Below are positions 52,571 to 60,960 of a stretch of 64,000 nt of DNA, one piece after another. Each line of letters starts with the position of its first letter. Positions within the stretch are counted from its first letter, which is position 1. The DNA comes from VXYK01 sp965221585. Its GTDB lineage: Bacteria; Actinomycetota; Acidimicrobiia; Acidimicrobiales; Aldehydirespiratoraceae. The notes below the pieces were generated by a model, which had not been told where the DNA came from, did no database searches, and saw only the letters and a program-made list of their open reading frames with translations. The stretch lies in assembly GCA_965221585.1 (NCBI GenBank), contig OZ244898.1, positions 2,294,001-2,358,000 of the forward strand. The letters are read 5' to 3'. The position numbers and the translations under genes are program-made.

Positions 52571-53461
52571 TCAGGGAGCGATCGAGCCCATCATGCGGGC
52601 TGCGGCGAGAGTGTTCTTGAGCAGGCAACCGATGGTCATCGGGCCGGTTCCGCCCGGCATCGGCGTGATGGCGCCTGCAATGTCCTGCACGCTGTCGAAG
52701 TCGACATCGCCGACGATGCCGTCCTCGGTGCGGGAAATGCCCACGTCGACGACGGTCGCTCTGGGACTCACAAAATCGGCGGTCACCAACCGTGCCATTC
52801 CGGCTGCCGCGATGATGATGTCGGCGGAACGGCACAAGCCGGCGAGGTCGGCGGTGCGGCTGTGCGCGAGCGTCACGGTCGCGTCGCAGCCCTTCCGTCC
52901 CAGCAGCAGGATCTGCGGGAGACCGACCAGCGTGGAGCGCCCGATGACGACGGCTCGTTTGCCGCTGGTCTCGATTCCATAACGCGCCAACAGTTCCATC
53001 ACTCCCAACGGTGTGCACGGAACGTGCCCGACCCGGCCGCGGATCAGTCGGCCCATCGACCGCTCAGTCAATCCGTCGACGTCCTTCTCGGGCGGGATCA
53101 AGTCGAGCACCGCCTCTGCATCGATACCGACCGGCACCGGCAGCTGCACAAGAATGCCGTGGACCGAATCGTCGTTGGCTAGATCGCGGACCGCCTCGGT
53201 GACGTCGCTGTGAGTTGCGTCCTCGCTCAGCTCCACATGGCGCGACACCATGCCCGCCTCCTGGGCTTTGCGATGCTTGTTGCGGACATAGATCTGGCTC
53301 GGCTTGTCGTTGCCGACCAACACGGTGGCGAGACACACCTCGGGGTTGCCCAGCGAATCAATCTCTGCGCGTATCGACGCAACGATCTCGTCGCGCAGCC
53401 GGTTTCCGTCCATGAGCACCGCACCACCGGGTGTGCGCTCAAAATCGTCGTAAGAAGTCAC
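52571..53461 (-). CDS. folD: Bifunctional methylenetetrahydrofolate dehydrogenase/cyclohydrolase
   Basis: 296 residues (GTG 53461; a later start at VLMDGNRL is possible). YVRNKHRKA at 58-66 has the catalytic Tyr and Lys; PVPVGIDAEAVLDLIPPEKDVDGL appears as QLPVPVGID and PPEKDVDGL; PCTPLGVMELL and the NADP site VVIGRSTLVGLP follow, and PMPGGTGPMTI closes. It turns methylene-THF into formyl-THF with NADP reduction, the step between metF and fhs in the proposed oxidation route. It is convergent with the DUF1015 gene and divergent from the crotonase. Confidence 0.95.
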   Translation of the reverse strand: MTSYDDFERTPGGAVLMDGNRLRDEIVASIRAEIDSLGNPEVCLATVLVGNDKPSQIYVRNKHRKAQEAGMVSRHVELSEDATHSDVTEAVRDLANDDSVHGILVQLPVPVGIDAEAVLDLIPPEKDVDGLTERSMGRLIRGRVGHVPCTPLGVMELLARYGIETSGKRAVVIGRSTLVGLPQILLLGRKGCDATVTLAHSRTADLAGLCRSADIIIAAAGMARLVTADFVSPRATVVDVGISRTEDGIVGDVDFDSVQDIAGAITPMPGGTGPMTIGCLLKNTLAAARMMGSIAP

Positions 53462-53608
53462 GCCCGTAGGCTAGTCCGACCGCAAAGTCACCCGCCCACA
53501 CACCGAGATTTAGCCTGGTCCCAGATCGGTGGTTTCGTCACGATCCCCTTCAGCTTCCGTTCAGCTTTCGATTTTCGGGGAGTGCGGCGCGCGTCGTAGG
53601 GTCGGGCC

Positions 53609-54520
53609 ATGAGCGAATACAGCCAAGAAAGGGCCAATCCGAGCGACACCGGCAACGGCGATGCACCCTCGGCGGACCACCAGTGGGTCCTGCTCGACGA
53701 TCCCATCCCAGGAGTCCGCAGGATCACCTTCAACCGGGCCAACAAACGCAACTCGCTGATCCACCCTCTGCGCGGCGCGATCCTCGGTGCACTCCGAGAT
53801 GCCGACAACGACGACGACATCAGAGTCTCGATCGTCAGAGGCGACGGGCCGTCGTTCTCTGCGGGGTACGACCTTGCCGGTGGCAACACCGACTACGAAC
53901 TGCCGTTCTTCACCGCCCAAGGTGAAGGGCAGTGGCCGCGCCATGTCACCGAGGGCTGGATGAGCATCTGGGATCTCGCCAAGCCGGTCATCGCCCAGGT
54001 TCACGGATACTGCCTGGCGGGAGGCAGCGAACTGGCCACCTGCTGCGATCTCGTCTACGTGGCCGAAGACGCCCAGATGGGTTATCCGGCCACCCGATTC
54101 GGTGTGCCCGACATGCACTTCCATGCCTGGTTCATGGGAATGCGCAAGGCCATGGAGATGATGATCACCGGAGACTCGGTCAGCGGACTTGAAGCGGTTG
54201 AGTACGGCTGGGCCAATCAGGCTTTTCCTGCCGAGGAGCTGTCGGCCGAGGTGCTCAAGATTGCCGAGCGGATCACCCAGACACCTACCGATGTGGTCCA
54301 ACTCAACAAGCGTGTGGTTCATCGCCAGATGGAGGTGATGGGCCTGCGCACGGGCATTCGAGCTGGTACCGAGCTGTGCGCGTTGGGCGTGCACAGCGAA
54401 TCAATGAAGCGGTTCATCGGCAACATAAAGGAGAAGGGTCTCACCGCAGCGCTCAGCGAGAGAGACGAACCCTACGACGACTACCGGACTGCATCCGAGC
54501 AGCCCAAAGTGGCGGATTGA
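53609..54520 (+). CDS. Enoyl-CoA hydratase/isomerase (crotonase) family protein
   Basis: 303 residues. RITFNRANKRNSL and GDGPSFSAGYDLAGG give the CoA-binding and oxyanion parts; HGYCLAGGSELATCCD has one usual acidic residue (Glu), but the second position, normally Glu in a G-x-PE motif, reads GYPATRFG, so one of the two hydratase glutamates is absent. An isomerase, hydrolase or decarboxylase activity is therefore as likely as hydration. No acyl-CoA partner gene is nearby. A DmdD-like role in methylmercaptopropionate breakdown would be speculation. Confidence 0.85.
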   Translation: MSEYSQERANPSDTGNGDAPSADHQWVLLDDPIPGVRRITFNRANKRNSLIHPLRGAILGALRDADNDDDIRVSIVRGDGPSFSAGYDLAGGNTDYELPFFTAQGEGQWPRHVTEGWMSIWDLAKPVIAQVHGYCLAGGSELATCCDLVYVAEDAQMGYPATRFGVPDMHFHAWFMGMRKAMEMMITGDSVSGLEAVEYGWANQAFPAEELSAEVLKIAERITQTPTDVVQLNKRVVHRQMEVMGLRTGIRAGTELCALGVHSESMKRFIGNIKEKGLTAALSERDEPYDDYRTASEQPKVAD

Positions 54521-54589
54521 CCACGTCCAACCGACCGCGCAAGCGCAACCTGTGTGAGGACGCGCTCAGACGGTAGCCTCATGCGCCAT

Positions 54590-57259
54590 ATGGCTAAGCC
54601 GCGACTTCCCGCGCTACGAATACCCGATAGGCCTGATCTGGTCGGGCTGGAGCAGAAGTGGGACGCCGTATGGGATCGCACCGGGATCTACCACTTCGAC
54701 TCAACAAAATCCCGCGATGAGGTATTTTCGATCGACACCCCGCCGCCGACGGTGAGCGGGTCACTGCATGTCGGTCATGTCTTCAGTTACACCCACACAG
54801 ACACCATCGCCCGCTACCAACGCATGGCCGGGCGCGAGGTCTTCTATCCCATGGGCTGGGACGACAATGGTCTTCCAACCGAACGTCGCGTGCAGAACTA
54901 CTACGGTGTCGTGTGCGACCCGTCGTTGCCCTACGACCCGGATTTCAGTGCGCCTGCCGACGCCGGGAACCCCAAGGCGGTCTCGAAGCGCCGCCCGCTG
55001 GCGGTCAGCCGCCCCAACTTCATTGACCTGTGTCTGGAACTGACCGGCGAGGACGAGAAGGTCTTCGAGCAGCTGTTCCGCCAACTGGGACTGTCGGTCG
55101 ACTGGACCCGCACCTACACGACTATCAACGACCACTGCCGACGAGTCAGCCAACTCGCCTTCCTCGACAACCTTGCGCGTGGTGAGGCCTACCAGGTTGA
55201 GGCGCCTTCGCTGTGGGACGTGACCTTCCAGACAGCGGTCGCCCAAGCCGAACTGGAGGACAAGGAAGTCCCGGGCGCCTACCACAAGCTCCGCTTCGCA
55301 AGGTCCGACGGCAGCGATCCGGTCTGGATCGACACCACACGACCCGAACTGGTTCCCTCCTGCGTCGCCCTGGTCGCCCACCCCGAAGACGAGCGCTACC
55401 AGCCGCTGTTCGACGGAGTCACGGTCTTGAGTCCGGTCTTCGGTGTCGAGCTTCCCGTGCATCCGCATCATCTGGCAGATCCCTCCAAGGGAACAGGCAT
55501 CGCCATGATCTGTACGTTCGGAGACACCACCGACGTGACCTGGTGGCGGGAGCTCGATCTTCCGGTGCGCACGGTGATCGGCCGCGACGGCCGCTTCGGC
55601 GCCGAGACTCCGCACTGGCTCAGCACATCCGATGGGGTTGCTGCATATCAGAGGTTGGCCGGAAAGCCGGTCAAGCAGGCGCAAGAGGAGCTCGTCGGAA
55701 TCCTGACCGAGTCCGGCGACCTGGACGGCGACCCACGGCCTATAACCCATCCCGTGAAGTTCTTCGAGAAGGGCGACAAGCCGTTGGAGATCGTGTCGAG
55801 TCGTCAGTGGTATATCCGCAACGGCGGTCGTGACGCCGATCTTCGTAAGGATCTGGTGGATCGCGGTGACGAGATCAACTGGATTCCCAGCTACATGCAG
55901 GCGCGTTATTCGGACTGGGTCGAGGGCCTCAACGGCGACTGGCTGATCAGCCGGCAGCGTTTCTTCGGCGTGCCTCTGCCGCTCTGGTATCAACTCGACG
56001 CACACGGAGACCCACTGTGGGATCAACCCATCACGCCCCACCCCGATCAGTTGCCGGTCGACCCTTCGACCGACTCACCGGCCGGCTTCGAGGAGTCCCG
56101 ACGAGGTCAACCGGACGGCTTCGTCGGTGAGGTAGACGTGATGGACACCTGGGCCACCTCCTCGCTCACTCCCCAGATCGCCACCGGTTGGAGAACCGAC
56201 ACTGACCTGTATGCCTCCACCTTTCCCATGGACGTTCGGCCCCAGGCACACGACATCATCCGCACCTGGCTGTTCTCAACGGTGGTCCGGGCGCATTTCG
56301 ATGCGGCAGCCGCACCCTGGCGCAACGCCGCGCTCTCCGGCTGGATCCTTGATCCCGACCGCAAGAAGATGTCGAAGTCGAAGGGCAACGTGGTTGTGCC
56401 CAGCGACTTGTTGGAGCAGTACGGCGCGGATGCGGTTCGCTACTGGGCCTCCTCAGGTCGTCCCGGCACCGACACCGCCTTCGATCAGGGCCAGATGAAG
56501 ATCGGTCGTCGTTTGGCGATCAAGCTGTTGAACGCCTCGAAGTTCACCCTCGGATTCGCTGCCTCAGTGGACGACGCCGACGACGACGCTGGAGACCATG
56601 AGCTTGGGGACTACGACGCAACAAAGATCACAGAACCTCTGGACCGTTCGATGCTGGACCGGCTCGCTGATCTTGTCGACGACGCCACCGAAGCATTCGA
56701 GCGCTTCGACTACGCCCGGGCTCTGGAACGGACCGAAGCGTTCTTCTGGTGGTTCACCGACAACTATCTGGAGCTTGTGAAGGCCCGTGCCTATGGCGAA
56801 TTCGGCGAGCAACGCGCCGAGTCGGCTCGCCACGCGCTTCGCTTCGCCCTGTCGACAGTGCAGCGAATGTTCGCTCCCTTCCTGCCTTTCGTCGCCGAGG
56901 AGGTCTGGAGCTGGTGGCATGACGATTCGGTTCACACCGCACACTGGCCACAGAGCGCGGGCCTCCGCTCGGCCGCCGAGGGCATCGGAGCCGCCACCAG
57001 CGGGGTGGCCGCTGACGCGCTGAGCGTTGTCCGACGCAAGAAGTCGGAGAACAAGCGCAAACTGCGGACCCCCGTTTTGTCGGCTTCCTTCGCCGCGTCG
57101 GCGTCACAGTTGGCGATGCTCGACCAAGTGATCGACGACGTGAAAGCCGCCGGTGTGATCTCCGAAGTCGTACCCGGCACAGTCAGCGAGAGCAGCGAGA
57201 TCAACGTGCGTGCCGAGCTCGAACCCGAGCCTGAACCCAAGCCCGAACTGCAAGGCTGA
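54590..57259 (+). CDS. valS: Valyl-tRNA synthetase
   Basis: 889 residues from ATG 54590; ATGs at 54581 and 54554 are also in frame and no ribosome site separates them. PPPTVSGSLHVGHVFSY holds the HIGH motif and DRKKMSKSKGNVV the KMSKS loop; the CP1 editing insert (TTRPELVPSCVALVAHPED) is present. Charges tRNA-Val in the cytoplasm. The C-terminus ends in a Glu-Pro run (EPEPEPKPELQG). It follows the crotonase gene by about 70 bp and precedes threonine aldolase by 14 bp. Confidence 0.96.
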   Translation: MAKPRLPALRIPDRPDLVGLEQKWDAVWDRTGIYHFDSTKSRDEVFSIDTPPPTVSGSLHVGHVFSYTHTDTIARYQRMAGREVFYPMGWDDNGLPTERRVQNYYGVVCDPSLPYDPDFSAPADAGNPKAVSKRRPLAVSRPNFIDLCLELTGEDEKVFEQLFRQLGLSVDWTRTYTTINDHCRRVSQLAFLDNLARGEAYQVEAPSLWDVTFQTAVAQAELEDKEVPGAYHKLRFARSDGSDPVWIDTTRPELVPSCVALVAHPEDERYQPLFDGVTVLSPVFGVELPVHPHHLADPSKGTGIAMICTFGDTTDVTWWRELDLPVRTVIGRDGRFGAETPHWLSTSDGVAAYQRLAGKPVKQAQEELVGILTESGDLDGDPRPITHPVKFFEKGDKPLEIVSSRQWYIRNGGRDADLRKDLVDRGDEINWIPSYMQARYSDWVEGLNGDWLISRQRFFGVPLPLWYQLDAHGDPLWDQPITPHPDQLPVDPSTDSPAGFEESRRGQPDGFVGEVDVMDTWATSSLTPQIATGWRTDTDLYASTFPMDVRPQAHDIIRTWLFSTVVRAHFDAAAAPWRNAALSGWILDPDRKKMSKSKGNVVVPSDLLEQYGADAVRYWASSGRPGTDTAFDQGQMKIGRRLAIKLLNASKFTLGFAASVDDADDDAGDHELGDYDATKITEPLDRSMLDRLADLVDDATEAFERFDYARALERTEAFFWWFTDNYLELVKARAYGEFGEQRAESARHALRFALSTVQRMFAPFLPFVAEEVWSWWHDDSVHTAHWPQSAGLRSAAEGIGAATSGVAADALSVVRRKKSENKRKLRTPVLSASFAASASQLAMLDQVIDDVKAAGVISEVVPGTVSESSEINVRAELEPEPEPKPELQG

Positions 57260-57273
57260 ACCGAGGCGGTGGC

Positions 57274-58326
57274 ATGGTGATCGATCTTCGTTCAGACACG
57301 GTGACCCGGCCCACAGAAACGATGCGGAGGGCAATGGCTGATGCCGAAGTGGGCGACGACGTCTTCGGCGACGACCCCACGGTCAACCGACTCGAGTCGA
57401 TGGTGGCTGAGAGGCTCAACATGGAGGCCTCGCTGTTCGTTACCAGTGGAACCCAGTCCAATCTGTGTGCCCTGCTGGCCCACTGCGGTCGCGGCGACGA
57501 GTACATCGCCGGCGACACTTCCCACACGTTCCGCCTAGAGGGAGGGGGTGGCGCGGTGCTCGGTGGGATCGCTCCTCAGCCCGTCGCTACGGAGTCAGAC
57601 GGCCTGCCCGATCCCGCCGCGATCGCCGCCGCCATCAAGCCCGACGACAGTCATTTCGCCCGTACCCGACTGCTGTGCCTCGAGAACACCAAGGACGGGA
57701 TGGTGCAGTCGCCCCAACGCATGGACCACGCCATCAAAGTCGCGAGGGACGCGTCCTTGAGTGTGCATCTCGACGGCGCGCGAATGTGGAATGCCTGCGT
57801 CGAGTTGGGCGTTTCCGGCGCCGAGCTGACCTCCGGTTTCGACACCGTCTCAATGTGTCTGTCGAAAGGACTCGGCGCTCCCGCGGGATCGGTTCTGAGC
57901 GGGCCCCGTGCGCTGATCGACGAGGCCCGGAAGTGGCGCAAGATGCTCGGGGGCGGGTTGCGCCAGGCCGGTGTGCTTGCTGCCGCAGGCATCCACGCCT
58001 TGGAGCACCACGTGGAGCGGCTCCTGGACGATCATGCTCGAGCTGCCGCGTTGGCCGAGGCTCTGTCTGAGATCGACCGGATCGAAGTGAACGCCCTCAA
58101 CACCAACATGATGTTCATCTCCATTGACGCTCCCCCCGACGATCTCAGTGAGCGCCTGCGTGAGCGTGGAGTGCTCTGCGACGTGCCGAGAACCAGGGGT
58201 CTCAAAGGACCCAGTCCCTACGCGCAACTTGTGGGCGCGAGGCTCGTCACCCATCTCGATATCAGCGACGACGATGTCTCCGCGGCAGCGGACGCGTTCG
58301 CGGCCGAGCTAGGCGGGGGCCGCTGA
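57274..58326 (+). CDS. ltaE: Low-specificity L-threonine aldolase
   Basis: 350 residues. IDLRSDTVTRPTETMRRAM is the classic start; GDDVFGDDPTVNRLE, SGTQSNLCALLAH and HLDGARMWNA follow; the PLP lysine is in CLSKGLGAPAGS. It splits threonine or allo-threonine to glycine and acetaldehyde. Glycine released from sarcosine by neighbouring enzymes could be its substrate in reverse or it may simply supply glycine. It starts 14 bp after valS and its last 18 bp overlap the convergent gene. Confidence 0.94.
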   Translation: MVIDLRSDTVTRPTETMRRAMADAEVGDDVFGDDPTVNRLESMVAERLNMEASLFVTSGTQSNLCALLAHCGRGDEYIAGDTSHTFRLEGGGGAVLGGIAPQPVATESDGLPDPAAIAAAIKPDDSHFARTRLLCLENTKDGMVQSPQRMDHAIKVARDASLSVHLDGARMWNACVELGVSGAELTSGFDTVSMCLSKGLGAPAGSVLSGPRALIDEARKWRKMLGGGLRQAGVLAAAGIHALEHHVERLLDDHARAAALAEALSEIDRIEVNALNTNMMFISIDAPPDDLSERLRERGVLCDVPRTRGLKGPSPYAQLVGARLVTHLDISDDDVSAAADAFAAELGGGR

Positions 58327-59883
58327 GGGTCCTGGATCGCGCAGGATCCGGGTCTTGCCGTACATGTTGCCGAAGAGCACACGGCCGTCTTCATCGATCG
58401 TTACTCCGGCACCGGTGGTGTTGAATTTCGAGCCGCCCACGACGAAATGGAAGCGGCTCTCGCCGGTCTCCCAATCCGCTGCTTCTATGGTCCATTTGCC
58501 GTCCCGAGCACCGCAGGTATAGACCAAGCCGCTCTGTTGCGCCACGAACGGAACCGAGTTGGGCGACGAGATGTCGTAGTTGACCCAGGCTTCCTTGAGT
58601 TCCCGGGCCTCAGGGTCCCATTCGTACTTGTGCATCCCGTGCGGCGTGTACTCGGGTTTGTGGCCGAGCATGAAGCAGAGCATCCGTGCCCCTCGAGCAG
58701 GGAAATTGTCGGGAACGGTAGCGGGTTCGTTGTTGACTGTCATGGCCCCGTAGCCCGACACAGTGATCGACTGCTCGGTCTTGATCTCTGGAAGGTCCGG
58801 GTTGCCCATGTTGGCAGGACCGATGCCTGCGATCCTGCGGTGCGGGGCGTTGGGTAGCTGTTCCCAGTCATCGGGGATGTCCTCGCGCCACAGCAGCGTG
58901 ATGTTGACAACCATGTCTCCGTCGCCGATCACCACGAACTTGTCCTCGTCTGGACCGAACCCCATAAGCGACGGTGTGGTGCCGGATCCGCAGCCGCCGC
59001 CGTTGCGGTAGGGCACCGACCAGCAGCCGTCGGCCTCGTCGTCGGACAGCCGTTCACCGGTCCAGCGGAGCTTGTGGTGGTGATCATTGGAGCTGACGTA
59101 AATTCCGTTGTCCTCGTCGACGCAGACGCTGGTGCGCATCCAGCCATAGCCGGTGTGACCGCGCTCGGCGGCCCGCATGGCACAGTATTCGGCTGCCTCT
59201 TCGGCGCCGCCCGCAACCTGGAGTGCGTGATACTCGCTGAAGTCACGAGCAAGCACCACGACCCAACCATGATCGGTCGACATCACCAGCCGACCGTCGA
59301 AGGTCATGTTCATTCCCACGAAATAGCCTTCGATGTGATCGGGTTTGTACCAGCGGTCACGTTCGCTGATCTCCGATGCCGGGTCGCTCGGATCGGCTTC
59401 CACGTAGGCCACCGCGTGGTCCTTACGACCCAGGAAGAGCGTGTTGTTGCGATCAAGCAGCGCGTACACGCCGTCGAGGCCGGTCATGAAGCGCAATGAC
59501 AGGCCCATCGCGTGTTCGATTGCCTCCTGGCCTTCCTTTTCGTCCAGACCGGCGAGGTTGGCTTCCAGCTCTGCTATCGGTGTGCGGCCTTCGCCTCCCA
59601 CGATTTCGTGGTCCGCCAACACTTCCAGCGTGTCGTAGTCGAGCTTGGCGATATTCTGGCTGCCGTTGCTCCACACCACCCGACGACCGTCAGGGTACGG
59701 ACCCGACACGGTGCAGCCGAAATGGCACGGTCCGAGCCAGGAGTACTGGATGTCGTCCTCGCCGAGAACCTCACTCGGTCCCTCCGGTCCACGCCAGGCA
59801 ACGTTGTCCTGTTGGTCGCAGCGCCCATGGGCCATGGCGTTCGACGAGTCGGCTAGGAACGGGTTGCGGGGTCCGGTTTGCAT
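58309..59883 (-). CDS. Unknown protein, possible beta-propeller or quinoprotein-like
   Basis: 524 residues from ATG 59883; the open frame continues upstream, but there it lies opposite the ROK gene. No signal peptide is evident. The sequence is rich in short strand-like units such as GRRVVWSNGSQNIAKLDYDTLEV, DGVYALLDRNNTLFLGR, DGRLVMSTDHGWVVV, DNGIYVSSNDHHHKLRW and GRVLFGNMYGKTRIL, which recall PQQ/YncE-type propeller repeats with D-G and W residues. Two pairs of closely spaced Cys (GPCHFGC, GGCGSG) could bind metal. No named family was recognised. It is convergent with ltaE and divergent from the ROK gene. Confidence 0.65.
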   Translation of the reverse strand: MQTGPRNPFLADSSNAMAHGRCDQQDNVAWRGPEGPSEVLGEDDIQYSWLGPCHFGCTVSGPYPDGRRVVWSNGSQNIAKLDYDTLEVLADHEIVGGEGRTPIAELEANLAGLDEKEGQEAIEHAMGLSLRFMTGLDGVYALLDRNNTLFLGRKDHAVAYVEADPSDPASEISERDRWYKPDHIEGYFVGMNMTFDGRLVMSTDHGWVVVLARDFSEYHALQVAGGAEEAAEYCAMRAAERGHTGYGWMRTSVCVDEDNGIYVSSNDHHHKLRWTGERLSDDEADGCWSVPYRNGGGCGSGTTPSLMGFGPDEDKFVVIGDGDMVVNITLLWREDIPDDWEQLPNAPHRRIAGIGPANMGNPDLPEIKTEQSITVSGYGAMTVNNEPATVPDNFPARGARMLCFMLGHKPEYTPHGMHKYEWDPEARELKEAWVNYDISSPNSVPFVAQQSGLVYTCGARDGKWTIEAADWETGESRFHFVVGGSKFNTTGAGVTIDEDGRVLFGNMYGKTRILRDPGPSAAPA

Positions 59884-59959
59884 CCAAGCACGGTATTTCG
59901 ACGGGTCCGGCGATAGCCAATCGGCACGACTTTGGCACCCGTGACAGTAGATTCGTGAC

Positions 59960-60904
59960 GTGATCGTCGGGATCGATGTCGGAGGAACCAAGGCTCTGGG
60001 GCTGCTTGTCGATCCCGAAGACGGCCGCATTGCGGCTAGGACCAAGAAGTCCAGCCACGGCAGCGGGGACGAACTCGTAGCCCGCTTGACCGAGATCGTG
60101 GCAGAGCTTTCCGAACAGAGTCCTGTTCCGGTGCAGAGTGTGGGGCTCGGCATTGCCGGGTTGGCCGCCCGCTCCGGGGTGGTTCGCTACTCCCCCAACC
60201 TGCCCAATCTGATCGAGTTCCCGGTTGGTCGGCTTCTGGCCGAAGCGACGGGGAGAACGGTCGTCACGATCAACGACGCTACGGCGGGCACCTGGGCCGA
60301 GGCGAAACTCGGTTCTGGTCGGGGAACCGATGATTTCGCCTATGTGGCTCTGGGAAGCGGTATCGGCACCGGTTTCGTCGCCGGAGGACACCTGCTGCTC
60401 GGTGCCAACGGTTTCGCCGGCGAGTCCGGTCACATGACCGTCGATGCGGGCGGTCCCGCCCATATAACTGGCGAAGCGGGACCGTGGGAGTATTTCGCTT
60501 CGGGGCACGGACTCGGCCGTCTCGGACGTGAAGCCGCAGCCGAGGGCAACCTTGCTGCAGCGGTAGCCCTGGTCGGTGACATCAGCGAAATCCGCAGCGA
60601 ACATGTGATTGCCGCGCTGGAACAGGGCGACCCGACCGCAGCGGAGATCTTCGACGGTTTCTGCCGTGAAGCCGCCCGCGGCATCGCCAACCTCATTCTG
60701 ATCTTGGATTCGAGCCGGGTGGTGCTCGGCGGTGGCCTCGCCGAGGTGGGAGAGACGTTGCGAACCGGAATCGACGACTGGCTGCAACGTTTGCTGTTGG
60801 GTTCGGAGCATCGGCCCCGGGTCGAGGTCGTGTTGGCCACTTTCGGTTCCGAATCCGGCGCTCTGGGTGCCGCTCTGGTCGCCGCCGACCCGCACGGACT
60901 CTAG
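59960..60904 (+). CDS. ROK-family protein (sugar kinase-like) lacking the zinc cysteines
   Basis: 314 residues, GTG start. IVGIDVGGTKALGLLVD is the ATP-binding start; GLGIAGLAARSGVV and ALGSGIGTGFVAGG follow; GESGHM gives the family His. The normal ROK zinc motif C-x-CG-x2-GC after that His is missing: the stretch reads GGPAHITGEAGPWEYFASG with no Cys at all, though the flanking WE-Y-ASG is kept. It could be a kinase stabilised without zinc or a protein with another ligand. Glucose or N-acetyl sugar specificity cannot be assigned. Confidence 0.85.
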   Translation: MIVGIDVGGTKALGLLVDPEDGRIAARTKKSSHGSGDELVARLTEIVAELSEQSPVPVQSVGLGIAGLAARSGVVRYSPNLPNLIEFPVGRLLAEATGRTVVTINDATAGTWAEAKLGSGRGTDDFAYVALGSGIGTGFVAGGHLLLGANGFAGESGHMTVDAGGPAHITGEAGPWEYFASGHGLGRLGREAAAEGNLAAAVALVGDISEIRSEHVIAALEQGDPTAAEIFDGFCREAARGIANLILILDSSRVVLGGGLAEVGETLRTGIDDWLQRLLLGSEHRPRVEVVLATFGSESGALGAALVAADPHGL

Positions 60905-60960
60905 TAGTTCCCGCCTGGGACAAAGAGAGCAGGCAGAGAGAGCAGACGGCTGGTTGCCGC

